44,816 nt of DNA from 2-12-FULL-41-16 sp964473715 (GTDB lineage Bacteria > Patescibacteriota > Patescibacteriia > Magasanikbacterales > UBA922): assembly GCA_964473715.1 (NCBI GenBank), contig CAYYQC010000003.1:1-44816 (forward strand). The letters are read 5' to 3'. Position numbers and translations under genes: made by a program. Shown in pieces: positions 8,521 to 15,943 of this stretch (the stretch's first letter is position 1; each line of letters begins with the position of its first letter). The notes below the pieces were generated by a model that was not told the DNA's origin, ran no database searches, and saw only the letters and a program-made list of their open reading frames with translations.

Positions 8521-8561
8521 AAAACCACTTAAATTTCCTTCTTGCAAAAGAAACTTAAGTG
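8518..8561 (-). terminator. Terminator after the small 8596-8916 gene (element C)
   Basis: Read on the minus strand: stem CCACTTAAGTTTC / GAAATTTAAGTGG followed by TTTTTT. It is preceded by a smaller GGCAC/GTGCC hairpin that encloses AGGAGG. Its core, with plus-strand AAAAGAAACTTA, is also found in hairpin element B at 35582-35642. Confidence 0.75.
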
Positions 8562-8595
8562 GCACCTCCTTTCGTTTTGATTGTGCCGCGGTGAC

Positions 8596-8916
8596 TCAGA
8601 ATCTATCATCGTAGTAGTATTCCGTCCAGCACTCATCGCACACTTCCTCGCGCGAGTGCCTCTGGCAAATAGCCCTCTCGCCACATTTGATGCACATCCC
8701 CTTGATCCTGCGCTCATGCTCGACCGTTCTCTGCTCCTGAATTTTCTTCCGGTTTAGTACCTCCAAGAAAGACCGTGTCGGCGGGGCCGGGAATCTAGGT
8801 CGAGGGCGGGATCGTGAAATGTCAACGTAGATTTCACTGATGATCCAGCAGAAAACACATACACCCAAGAACCCGAGGAAGTAGATGAGGGGCTCAGGAA
8901 TTTGAGGAAAATCCAT
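8596..8916 (-). CDS. Small membrane protein with C-terminal Cys cluster, 106 aa, orphan GC-rich gene
   Basis: The start follows a strong ribosome site (AGGAGGT, 4-5 bases from ATG). One hydrophobic helix lies at about residues 10-29, then a basic Pro/Arg linker (SRPRPRFPAPPTR), a charged helical stretch, and five cysteines as CIKC, C84 and CDEC (75, 78, 84, 93, 96) with a His nearby. The two CxxC pairs suggest a zinc ribbon on a membrane tether. The gene has its own TTGACA promoter, a terminator, and GC-rich codons unlike pyrG or the PLD-like gene. I recognise no family. A DNA/RNA-binding or protein-binding zinc knuckle is possible, not shown. Confidence 0.75.
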   Translation of the reverse strand: MDFPQIPEPLIYFLGFLGVCVFCWIISEIYVDISRSRPRPRFPAPPTRSFLEVLNRKKIQEQRTVEHERRIKGMCIKCGERAICQRHSREEVCDECWTEYYYDDRF

Positions 8917-8940
8917 GCAGACCTCCTAAAGATCTTCATG

Positions 8941-8968
8941 ACTATACCAAAATAAAAAATTCTGTCAA
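8941..8968 (-). promoter_or_regulatory. Sigma70-type promoter for the 8596-8916 gene
   Basis: Minus strand: TTGACA (8963-8968), 16 bases, TATAGT (8941-8946). It lies just after the pyrG terminator, so the small gene is an independent transcription unit. Confidence 0.75.
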
Positions 8969-8970
8969 TC

Positions 8971-8998
8971 ATAAAACCCCTTTTTACAGGGGTTTTAT
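8971..8998 (-). terminator. pyrG terminator
   Basis: Stem AAAACCCC / GGGGTTTT around an 8-base loop, with T-rich flanks on both sides. It lies 16 bases after the pyrG stop. Confidence 0.8.
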
Positions 8999-9013
8999 TG
9001 TTTTTAAAAAAAT

Positions 9014-10642
9014 TTATTTAATCGCCGCTTTAATAAACTCGCGGAATAATGGGTGCGGGCGCATTGGGCGAGATTTAAATTCTGGATGAGATTGTGTACC
9101 CACAAAATATGGATGGTTTTTTAACTCAATCATTTCTACTAGATTTGTTTCTGGATTTAAGCCAACAATTTCAAGACCTGCCTTATCCATCATTTCGCGG
9201 TAATCATTATTAAATTCATACCGGTGACGATGGCGTTCAGAAACTAAATCTTGACCATATGCAGCCCGAGTTTTACTGCCTTTTTTCAGCACACAATCAT
9301 AAGCACCCAATCGCATGGTTCCACCATAACGATGAGCACTAACATTTTTAGCCTGAGCAGGATTAATGTGAATAATCGGGTCTGGAGTTTTTGGATTTAC
9401 TTCTACGGTATGTGCTTGTTTTTTGCCCAAAACATTGCGTGCAAATTCAACGGATGCTAATTGCATACCATAACAAATTCCCAAATATGGCATTTTATTT
9501 TCACGCACATATTTAATGGCGGTAATAATACCCTCAATTCCGCGCGTACCAAATCCACCTGGCACAATGAGTCCATCAAAAGCAGCCAATTTTTTCACTG
9601 ATTTTGGATCGCGTTCAAATTCTTCTGAATCAATCCAAGTAAGCACCGGCTTCATGTTATGAAACCAGGCTGCGTGCTTAATGGCTTCAATTACAGAGTG
9701 ATATGAGTCTGCCAAAGTAAAGTCCCCAGTGGCAAAATATTTTCCCACCACGGCCACTTTGACTTCTTTTTTCGAATGTTCAATTTTATTTACAAAATCT
9801 TTCCACGGTTTCAAATTGGTTACCCTTGGTTTTACTCCTAAAATTTTGAGTAATTTATTGCCCAATTGTTGACTCTCGAGTACCATCGGAATTTGATAAA
9901 TCGAAGAAACATCCGGCGCAGAAATACAATGCTCTGGTTTTACTCCACAAAATACGGCTAATTTTTCCAAACGCGGTTGATCAAGTTCGTGCTGACCACG
10001 GGCAATAATTACATCCGCATTAATTCCAGTACTATTCAAAGCTCGAGCAGCGTGTTGGGTTGGTTTAGTTTTCATTTCACCCAAATGTGATGGGGTTGGT
10101 AAATAAGAAACCAAAACAAAAGCAACGTCAGTAGGAGTTTCTAATTTCATCATCCGCGCCGCTTCTAAGAACAAAATATTTTCATATTCTCCCACGGTAC
10201 CGCCCACTTCAATAATCGTAATATCGGCCTTATGCGCAATTGAAGCAGTTTTAATACGCCGAATAATCTCTTCTGGGATATGAGGAACCACCTGTACACA
10301 CCGCCCCTTATATTTCATGGCTCGTTCATTATCAATCACGGTTTGGTACACCCGACCAGTCGTCATGTAATCATTAGAGCTTAAATTTACATCCAAAAAC
10401 CGTTCATAATTACCCATGTCTTGGTCAGTCTCATCACGATCATCAGTTACAAATACTTCGCCATGCTCAATTGGATTCATGGTTCCAGCATCCACATTAA
10501 TATACGGGTCAGCTTTAAGCGCGGTCACAGACAAACCTTTGGCTTTAAAAATGGCACCAAGCGAAGCTGTAGTCACCCCTTTACCCACACCTGATAAAAC
10601 CCCACCGACTACGAATATAAATTTTGATGATTTCTTTGCCAT
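9014..10642 (-). CDS. pyrG: CTP synthase
   Basis: 542 residues, full length. It aminates UTP to CTP using ATP and glutamine. The N-terminal synthetase domain has the P-loop-like GGVLSGVGKGVTTASLG, then KADPYINVDAGTMNP and EHGEVFVTDDRDETDQD. The C-terminal class I glutamine amidotransferase domain has the oxyanion strand VPGGFGTRG, the nucleophile Cys in GICYGMQLA, and the His/Glu pair in TQSHPEFKSRP. A -10-like TATACT (10665-10670) lies just upstream, directly after the bL9 terminator; its -35 region is poor. Confidence 0.97.
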   Translation of the reverse strand: MAKKSSKFIFVVGGVLSGVGKGVTTASLGAIFKAKGLSVTALKADPYINVDAGTMNPIEHGEVFVTDDRDETDQDMGNYERFLDVNLSSNDYMTTGRVYQTVIDNERAMKYKGRCVQVVPHIPEEIIRRIKTASIAHKADITIIEVGGTVGEYENILFLEAARMMKLETPTDVAFVLVSYLPTPSHLGEMKTKPTQHAARALNSTGINADVIIARGQHELDQPRLEKLAVFCGVKPEHCISAPDVSSIYQIPMVLESQQLGNKLLKILGVKPRVTNLKPWKDFVNKIEHSKKEVKVAVVGKYFATGDFTLADSYHSVIEAIKHAAWFHNMKPVLTWIDSEEFERDPKSVKKLAAFDGLIVPGGFGTRGIEGIITAIKYVRENKMPYLGICYGMQLASVEFARNVLGKKQAHTVEVNPKTPDPIIHINPAQAKNVSAHRYGGTMRLGAYDCVLKKGSKTRAAYGQDLVSERHRHRYEFNNDYREMMDKAGLEIVGLNPETNLVEMIELKNHPYFVGTQSHPEFKSRPMRPHPLFREFIKAAIK

Positions 10643-10687
10643 ATTATTTTAAAAATACTTCGACAGTATATCATGAAAAATTGAATT

Positions 10688-10710
10688 AAAAAACTCCGCT
10701 TTGGGCGGAG
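10688..10710 (-). terminator. rplI terminator
   Basis: Minus strand: stem CTCCGC / GCGGAG with a short loop, followed by six T. It lies about 10 bases after the rplI stop. Confidence 0.85.
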
Positions 10711-10719
10711 CTGCGGAGA

Positions 10720-11166
10720 CTAAGTATCGGACACTGTCACTGTTAATTCAGCTTCTAGACCGTGAGGAAAATTGACCACAAATTGGTGCTCCCCAGTCTG
10801 TTTAATTGGCTTAGGGGTAACAATATGTTTAGGATCAACTTCTGCGCCAATTTGACTTTTAATTGCTTCAGCTAAGCGCGCACCTCCCACTGAGGCGTAT
10901 AATTTACCATCAGTGGTGGCTTTTTCCACGACCAAGACTTCTTGGCCATCAAGCTGTGCAGCCTGACGCTGAAATGCTTTTAATTCCATTTCAGCTTCTT
11001 TGAGCTTTCGAGACTCCATGGCTTTTTGTTCATTAACTGCCCCAGGAGTGGCAGGCTTGGCCAAATTCCCCTTAAAAAGAAAATTCCGCGCAAAACCATC
11101 GGAAACCTCTTTGATTTCCCCTTTTTTGGCAGTGCCTTTAACATCGGCCAAGAATATTACTTTCAT
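10720..11166 (-). CDS. rplI: 50S ribosomal protein bL9
   Basis: 148 residues. The N-terminal RNA-binding domain is clear (MKVIFLADVKGTAKKGEIKE, then GFARNFL). A long connecting helix (residues 45-75) leads to the C-terminal domain (TDGKLYASVGGARLAEAI). bL9 is missing in some CPR groups such as Microgenomates, so its presence is mildly informative about lineage. It stands alone, with its own promoter and terminator. Confidence 0.96.
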   Translation of the reverse strand: MKVIFLADVKGTAKKGEIKEVSDGFARNFLFKGNLAKPATPGAVNEQKAMESRKLKEAEMELKAFQRQAAQLDGQEVLVVEKATTDGKLYASVGGARLAEAIKSQIGAEVDPKHIVTPKPIKQTGEHQFVVNFPHGLEAELTVTVSDT

Positions 11167-11174
11167 ATGAATTT

Positions 11175-11203
11175 ATAATAGCAGGGGGTTGAAAAATTGG
11201 CAA
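11175..11203 (-). promoter_or_regulatory. rplI promoter
   Basis: Minus strand: TTGCCA (11198-11203), 17 bases, TATTAT (11175-11180). It overlaps the divergent era promoter. Confidence 0.65.
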
Positions 11204-11217
11204 GAACATGATAGATT
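11189..11217 (+). promoter_or_regulatory. era promoter
   Basis: Plus strand: TTGAAA (11189-11194), 17 bases, TAGATT (11212-11217), about 24 bases before the era ATG. It shares bases with the rplI promoter, so firing of the two may be mutually exclusive. Confidence 0.5.
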
Positions 11218-11240
11218 ACCCATTATTCTGCTAGAATCTT

Positions 11241-12092
11241 ATGAAATCAGGCTTTGCCATTTTAATCGGACGCTCAAACGTGGGTAAATCCACTCTCATG
11301 AATACTTTGGTAGGCACTAAGATTGCCGCTACTAGTTTTCGCGCACAAATGACCCGAGACATTATTCACGGGGTAGTAAATACAGATGAAGGTCAGGCGG
11401 TTTTTGTGGATACTCCAGGTATTTTTAAAGATAAAAAAAGTTCTCTCACCGCCAAACTCATTAATAAAGCTCAGGAGGCATTGGACGGGGTGGATGTAAT
11501 TATTTATGTAGTCGACCCAAGCCGGGAAATTGGTTCTGAAGAACGGTATACTTTTGGTTTAATCCGCCACTTACAAACTCCTAAAATTTTAGTAATTAAT
11601 AAGAGCGATTTGCCTATTGATGAACGCAAATATCAGGCAGATTATGAAGCACTTGGAAAAGATTTTAGCGCAGTCTACGCATTATCAGCACTACGTGGCA
11701 GTCATATTGACCCACTTAAACAAAAAATTGTTAGTCTTTTGCCTGTCGGTGACCCAATTTATCCCGAAGGCCAGCTAACCAATATTCATAATTTCTTTTG
11801 GGTAGCAGAATTGATTCGTGAAAAAGTTTTTTCTGTTTTAGACAAAGAAGTTCCATACTCTATTACGGTACGCACTGATGATATTGTGCAAAAAGATGGC
11901 GTCACTGTAATTACAGCCAAAATTTTAACTGATGAGGAACGCTATAAACGAATTATTATTGGCGAACGCGGCAGCCGGATTAAAGAAATTGGTCAAATGT
12001 CACGCCGTGAATTAGAGCAAGCCCTTGGTACTAAAATTTTCTTAGAGCTTGAAGTTGAGGTAGATAAACATTGGGTTGAAGCAATGGAATAA
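11241..12092 (+). CDS. era: GTPase Era
   Basis: 283 residues. The GTPase domain has G1 GRSNVGKST, G3 VDTPGIF, G4 NKSD and G5 SAL; the C-terminal KH domain has the GxxG loop in IIIGERGSRIKEIG. Era binds the 3' end of 16S rRNA and aids 30S maturation. The switch I region reads TSFRAQMTRD where most Era proteins have Q-T-T-R, and G1 has Ser where Pro is usual; both are mild changes. It is followed by a promoter, so downstream genes need not depend on it. Confidence 0.95.
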   Translation: MKSGFAILIGRSNVGKSTLMNTLVGTKIAATSFRAQMTRDIIHGVVNTDEGQAVFVDTPGIFKDKKSSLTAKLINKAQEALDGVDVIIYVVDPSREIGSEERYTFGLIRHLQTPKILVINKSDLPIDERKYQADYEALGKDFSAVYALSALRGSHIDPLKQKIVSLLPVGDPIYPEGQLTNIHNFFWVAELIREKVFSVLDKEVPYSITVRTDDIVQKDGVTVITAKILTDEERYKRIIIGERGSRIKEIGQMSRRELEQALGTKIFLELEVEVDKHWVEAME

Positions 12093-12160
12093 TGCGTATC
12101 TTGTGCGCAAGCTGGGGAAAAATTGTGGAAAAATCTTCTAAATTAGTAGAAAATCTGGTT

Positions 12161-12189
12161 TTGACAGTGTTCAAAAAATCACGTACAGT
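12161..12189 (+). promoter_or_regulatory. Promoter for the coiled-coil / CofE-like pair
   Basis: TTGACA (12161-12166), 17 bases, TACAGT (12184-12189). The start site would be about 22 bases before the ATG at 12218. Confidence 0.7.
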
Positions 12190-12217
12190 ACCATATGCGC
12201 TAGATTAATTTTTGCAT

Positions 12218-12514
12218 ATGTCGAAACACACAAAGCAGGTTACAGGAGAAGTTACGCTCACAGCAATTAGCGATCTTTTAAATCAAAAATTAGCAGAGAA
12301 ACTAGATCAAAAATTTGACGAGAAATTAAGTCCCATTATTGAGACACTAAGCGAACTTAAATCAGATGTCACAGATCTTAAAGAAGACATGAGCATTGTC
12401 AAAGAATTTTTAACTACAGAGGTCATGACCAAAACCGATGGACGCCAGATTATGGCTATTGTTAATCGCCACACCAAGGAAATTAAACAATTACAAGCAA
12501 TTGCAAACTACTAA
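12218..12514 (+). CDS. Small coiled-coil protein, 98 aa
   Basis: I start it at ATG 12218 (MSKHTKQV) rather than the TTG six bases upstream. From about residue 18 to 70 the sequence has heptad-like spacing of Leu/Ile with charged residues (LNQKLAEKLDQKFDEKL, then LSELKSDVTDLKEDM), so a long coiled coil is likely. There is no signal peptide or membrane segment. Such short coiled-coil proteins are common in CPR genomes and have no assigned role. It is two bases upstream of the CofE-like gene and shares its promoter. Confidence 0.75.
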   Translation: MSKHTKQVTGEVTLTAISDLLNQKLAEKLDQKFDEKLSPIIETLSELKSDVTDLKEDMSIVKEFLTTEVMTKTDGRQIMAIVNRHTKEIKQLQAIANY

Positions 12515-12516
12515 TT

Positions 12517-13206
12517 ATGCTCACTCCCAATCCAGGGAAGAATTTAGATATTACTGTAAACGGAACTGTTTACGAAAGGTATCCAGTCAAAACTCCAGTC
12601 ATTAAAAAAGATGACAACCTAATTGCTATTATCCGTGAATGTGCAGGGCAGTATTTACAACCACATGATTGGCTTTTTGTAAGTGAAAAAATTGTAGCCA
12701 TTTCTCAGGGACGGTCTTATCATATTGATGATATTAAAGTTTCAAAGTTAGCCCGATTTCTTTCTACCAAAGTTTACCAATCCCCTTATGGGATTGGCCT
12801 TGGCAGTCCATGGACCATGCAATTGGCTTTAACTGAAGTGGGATATTTGCGAATTTTCCTGGGTATTTTTGTACACCTGTTGTTCAAGCCTTTTGGTATC
12901 AAAGGGATGTTTTATCGCGTAGTAGGACGCACGGTAGCGGCAATTGATGGGCCCTGTGACTACACCATCCCCCCATATAACAAGTATGCCAAACTAGGAC
13001 CAAAAGACCCGCACAAAGTGGCTACACAAATGAAAGTTGCCTTTGGCCACGAAGTCGCCATTATTGATGCCAACGACCTTGGAGTCAACATTCTCGGCAT
13101 CTCCACCAAAGAAGTGCCTACTGAAACCCTAGCCGCAATTTTCAAAGATAATCCACTTGGGCAAACCAATGAACAGACTCCTGTTTGTATTGTGCGAAAG
13201 AAATAA
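12517..13206 (+). CDS. CofE-like (F420-0:gamma-glutamyl ligase family) protein
   Basis: 229 residues. Family features are the start of the fold (YPVKTPVIKKDDNL), DWLFVSEKIVAISQGR, the GRTVAAIDGPCDY segment, and VAIIDANDLGVNILG, which resemble the CofE fold that adds glutamate to coenzyme F420-0. There is an unusual hydrophobic insertion at about residues 110-130 (LRIFLGIFVHLLFKPFG). No other F420 gene is in the window, and CPR bacteria are not known as F420 makers, so it may ligate an amino acid to another substrate. It is cotranscribed with the coiled-coil protein. Confidence 0.72.
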   Translation: MLTPNPGKNLDITVNGTVYERYPVKTPVIKKDDNLIAIIRECAGQYLQPHDWLFVSEKIVAISQGRSYHIDDIKVSKLARFLSTKVYQSPYGIGLGSPWTMQLALTEVGYLRIFLGIFVHLLFKPFGIKGMFYRVVGRTVAAIDGPCDYTIPPYNKYAKLGPKDPHKVATQMKVAFGHEVAIIDANDLGVNILGISTKEVPTETLAAIFKDNPLGQTNEQTPVCIVRKK

Positions 13207-13228
13207 AGCCTAATTAAAATTTATTTTT

Positions 13229-13253
13229 TAGACCCTTTTTAGGGTCTTCTTTA
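13229..13253. terminator. Terminator between converging CofE-like and ribH genes
   Basis: Stem AGACCC / AGGGTCT with loop TTTTT; T-rich on the plus side (TCTTTATT) and on the minus side (TAAAAAATAAATT complement). Confidence 0.7.
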
Positions 13254-13274
13254 TTGACTAAAGTAATTTTTTAT

Positions 13275-13754
13275 TTACTTTCTTTTATTAGTAAGGGCCA
13301 TTTCTATCGCAGTTAGCCCCCAACTATATCCATGATTATTTTTTCCAGTAGCACGCGCTTTGGCTTGTTTTTCATTTAAACAAGTAAGGACTCCAAAAAC
13401 TACAGGCTTCTCAGCATCAAGACTTACTCGCATCAAACCATTAGATACAGCGTCAGCAATATACTCAAAATGCATGGTTTCGCCTTTGATTAAACAACCA
13501 AGAGCAATGACGACATCAACTTTTTCTTCTTTAAATAATTTTTGTGCTGCCCTTGGTAGTTCAAAAGAACCAGGTACGTCAAGCACTGCAAAATTTTTAC
13601 CAGGACTAAGCATTCCAGCATCTTTCAAAGCCTGAACCACTCCTCGCATTAGTGATTCAGTAATTTCTGTATTCCACCTGGCCAACGCAACACCAACTTT
13701 TATATTTTTACCTTTTAATTTAAAATCAGGAAATTCTATTTTATTTTTTGACAT
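13275..13754 (-). CDS. ribH: 6,7-dimethyl-8-ribityllumazine synthase
   Basis: 159 residues. It condenses 5-amino-6-ribitylamino-uracil with 3,4-dihydroxybutanone phosphate. Seen are VGVALARWNTEITESL, the strand FAVLDVPGSFELPRAAQ, the loop ALGCLIKGETMHFEYIADA with its catalytic His, and PVVFGVLTCLNEKQA followed by the K-G-A-type tail NNHGYSWGLTAIEMA. It is the last gene of the murA-S41-rib operon and starts at TAATATG after ribE. Confidence 0.96.
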   Translation of the reverse strand: MSKNKIEFPDFKLKGKNIKVGVALARWNTEITESLMRGVVQALKDAGMLSPGKNFAVLDVPGSFELPRAAQKLFKEEKVDVVIALGCLIKGETMHFEYIADAVSNGLMRVSLDAEKPVVFGVLTCLNEKQAKARATGKNNHGYSWGLTAIEMALTNKRK

Positions 13755-13755
13755 A

Positions 13756-14328
13756 TTATTTTTTTAATAAATTCTTAATATACTTTCCCAAAATATCTAC
13801 TTCTATATTTATTTTTTGGCCAGTAGAAATATTTTTCCAAATTGTGCGTTTTAAAGTTTCAGAAATGAGCGAAACAGTAAGCGTTTTAGAAGATATACGT
13901 GCAACTGTTAAGCTTATTCCATCTAAAGTAATTGAACCGTGCAAAACTACATAAGAATGCAATTCATTGGGAATCTCAATTTCCACCAAAGTGTTTACTC
14001 CATCAACTATCACTTTTTTTATTGTTCCCACACCATCCACATGACCTTGCACCATATGTCCACCCAGTTCATCCCCAACCCTGAGTGCTGGTTCAATATT
14101 CACCAAATCATTTTTCTTGAGCGTACCCAAATTACTTTTACGTAAAGTTTCAGGCATTACTTCAAAAGCCAGACCTTTGGCACTTCGCTTAACCAAAGTC
14201 AAACAAACACCATTAATTGCAATACTGCCACCAAGTTTAGTTTTCTTTAACACCGGGTGTGCTGCAAGTAATAATAACTTACCATTATCAATAATTTTAG
14301 TTGTACCCTGAATAATTCCAGTAAACAT
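13756..14328 (-). CDS. ribE: Riboflavin synthase, alpha chain
   Basis: 190 residues from ATG 14328 (MFTGIIQGTTKI), which follows the kinase stop as TAATATG; the 17 codons upstream are not family-like. Two lumazine-binding repeats are visible, each starting with a TGII/HMVQGHVDGVGTI-type strand and containing GSIAINGVCLTL and GSITLDGISLTV. The enzyme turns two lumazine molecules into riboflavin and a pyrimidine that RibH re-uses, consistent with ribH next door. ribA, ribB and ribD are not in the window. Confidence 0.96.
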   Translation of the reverse strand: MFTGIIQGTTKIIDNGKLLLLAAHPVLKKTKLGGSIAINGVCLTLVKRSAKGLAFEVMPETLRKSNLGTLKKNDLVNIEPALRVGDELGGHMVQGHVDGVGTIKKVIVDGVNTLVEIEIPNELHSYVVLHGSITLDGISLTVARISSKTLTVSLISETLKRTIWKNISTGQKINIEVDILGKYIKNLLKK

Positions 14329-14329
14329 A

Positions 14330-14683
14330 TTATTTTTTCTGAGCAAAATATTCACGAACCATTTCCACATCTGCCGCAATTTTTTCTTTTAATTCTTCCA
14401 CAGTGTCGTATTGTTCCATTTCACTTAATCGTTGCACAGGATCAATAGTAATATGTACATCATAAAAATCAGGTCCTTGGTAATCCATTAAAAAAACTTC
14501 AATTTTTGAATATTTATCATGAATGGCCAAGGCTGATTGATATTTTTCTCCACCCAAAGTAACTATGGCCGCGTAAATACCAGGCCGAAAGTATTTGGCC
14601 GCTTTAGTAGGCGCAATATTGGCAGTGGGATAGCCGAGCTGACGACCAAAGCCGTCACCATGAATTACGCTACCAGAAAGCAT
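14330..14683 (-). CDS. Monofunctional riboflavin kinase (RibF C-terminal domain only)
   Basis: 118 residues from ATG 14683. It matches the flavokinase half of bacterial RibF: GSVIHGDGFGRQLGYPTANI (ADP/Mg2+ and flavin site), GIYAAIV, and the C-terminal RLSEMEQYDTVEELKEKIAADV. The N-terminal FMN adenylyltransferase half of RibF is absent, and the gene abuts the S41 stop (TAATATG), so it was not clipped by a wrong start. The product would make FMN, not FAD. Cotranscription with ribE and ribH fits a short riboflavin-to-FMN route. Confidence 0.9.
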   Translation of the reverse strand: MLSGSVIHGDGFGRQLGYPTANIAPTKAAKYFRPGIYAAIVTLGGEKYQSALAIHDKYSKIEVFLMDYQGPDFYDVHITIDPVQRLSEMEQYDTVEELKEKIAADVEMVREYFAQKK

Positions 14684-14684
14684 A

Positions 14685-15941
14685 TTATTCAGCAATCATT
14701 TTAAGTGCTTGGGCCAAACCCAAATCAGTAATGTCGGCTGGGTTTGTACCCGACTGTTTAAACATTGGGTCAACAATAAAATCAGGTTGAATACCCACCC
14801 CATCAATTTCCCGACTATTTGGGGTAAGCCACTTAGCAATGGTTAATTTCAACGCAGAACCATCTGGCAAAGGTTCAACGTCTTGAACAGAACCTTTACC
14901 ATAGGTTTTAGCTCCTACCAACCGAGCTAATTTATAATCTTGCAAAGCACCAGAAACAATTTCCGCGGCTGAAGCAGTTCCTTCATCTACCAAAATCACA
15001 GTTGGAACTTGTGCAAAAACCGCATTCCCCTTTCCTTTGATATCGTGCATGCTGGAATCAGCTGAACGTTCTCGCACCACCACTTTGTCACCAGTCCAAG
15101 CGCTAGCTACCAAGACTGATTCATCTAATATTCCACCTGGGTTGCTGCGCATATCCAAAACAATGCCGCGTGGTTGTACCATTACTCGTTTAATATCCCG
15201 CACCACGGCATCAAATTCTTCACTCGTTTTTTCATTAAAATACCCCAAACGAATATAAGCAATACCATTATCTTTTTGCTCCCATTTTACACTTGGCACA
15301 GTAATGGCCGCGCGTTCAATGATTAATTCACGAGTTTTGGTATCTCCAGGAGTTAATAACATTAACTTAACAGTAGTCCCTTGTTTACCACGAATTTTAC
15401 TAATAGCTTCAGTTAATGATAATTGTGAAGTTTCTGTGCCATCAATGGCCAAAATTGCGTCTTGAGCTTTGATTCCAGCTTTTTCAGCTGGTGAGCCAAC
15501 AATTGGCGCCACCACAATTAATTGTTCTTTTTTAACTCCCACTTCCATGCCTACACCTTCAAATTCGCCAGACAAATCACGAGCAAATTCTTCTGCTTCA
15601 GCTGGTGGAAAATACGCAGAATACGGATCATTTAAACCACGCACCAATCCTTCAAGAGAGCCATAATATAGTTTTACTTCATCCACCGGCTGCCCGACAT
15701 GTTTCTTTTTAATTTTTTCCCAAATATCCCAATATTGGTCAAAACTAACAGCTGATGAACGTGTCCGACTGCGCAGGTCAATGACTTTGGTAATTTCAAC
15801 TGTTTTACCATTTGTTCCTAAAATTTCTTGTTTAACTAAATGAGAAGTTCCTAAAAACCATCCTACAAAAAATCCCACGACGATTAAAGAGATAATTTTT
15901 AACCACCCAAAACGCTGATGATGTGGTGTAAGAATGGACAT
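14685..15941 (-). CDS. S41-family C-terminal processing peptidase with PDZ domain
   Basis: 418 residues. One membrane anchor (about 14-31), an N-terminal helical part, a PDZ domain (about 130-205, with GVGMEVGVKKEQLIVVAPI and GSPAEKAGIKAQDAILAIDG), then the S41 catalytic core. The Ser-Lys dyad is S324 in DEGTASAAEIVSG and K349 in KTYGKGSVQ. Such CtpA/Prc proteases cut C-termini of envelope proteins and can trim peptidoglycan enzymes. It sits right after murA, so a cell-wall role is plausible. Confidence 0.94.
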   Translation of the reverse strand: MSILTPHHQRFGWLKIISLIVVGFFVGWFLGTSHLVKQEILGTNGKTVEITKVIDLRSRTRSSAVSFDQYWDIWEKIKKKHVGQPVDEVKLYYGSLEGLVRGLNDPYSAYFPPAEAEEFARDLSGEFEGVGMEVGVKKEQLIVVAPIVGSPAEKAGIKAQDAILAIDGTETSQLSLTEAISKIRGKQGTTVKLMLLTPGDTKTRELIIERAAITVPSVKWEQKDNGIAYIRLGYFNEKTSEEFDAVVRDIKRVMVQPRGIVLDMRSNPGGILDESVLVASAWTGDKVVVRERSADSSMHDIKGKGNAVFAQVPTVILVDEGTASAAEIVSGALQDYKLARLVGAKTYGKGSVQDVEPLPDGSALKLTIAKWLTPNSREIDGVGIQPDFIVDPMFKQSGTNPADITDLGLAQALKMIAE

Positions 15942-15943
15942 AA

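Noticed and set aside
13275..15941. FMN riboswitch for the riboflavin genes
   Set aside because: The rib genes start one base after upstream stops and there is no leader long enough to hold the aptamer.
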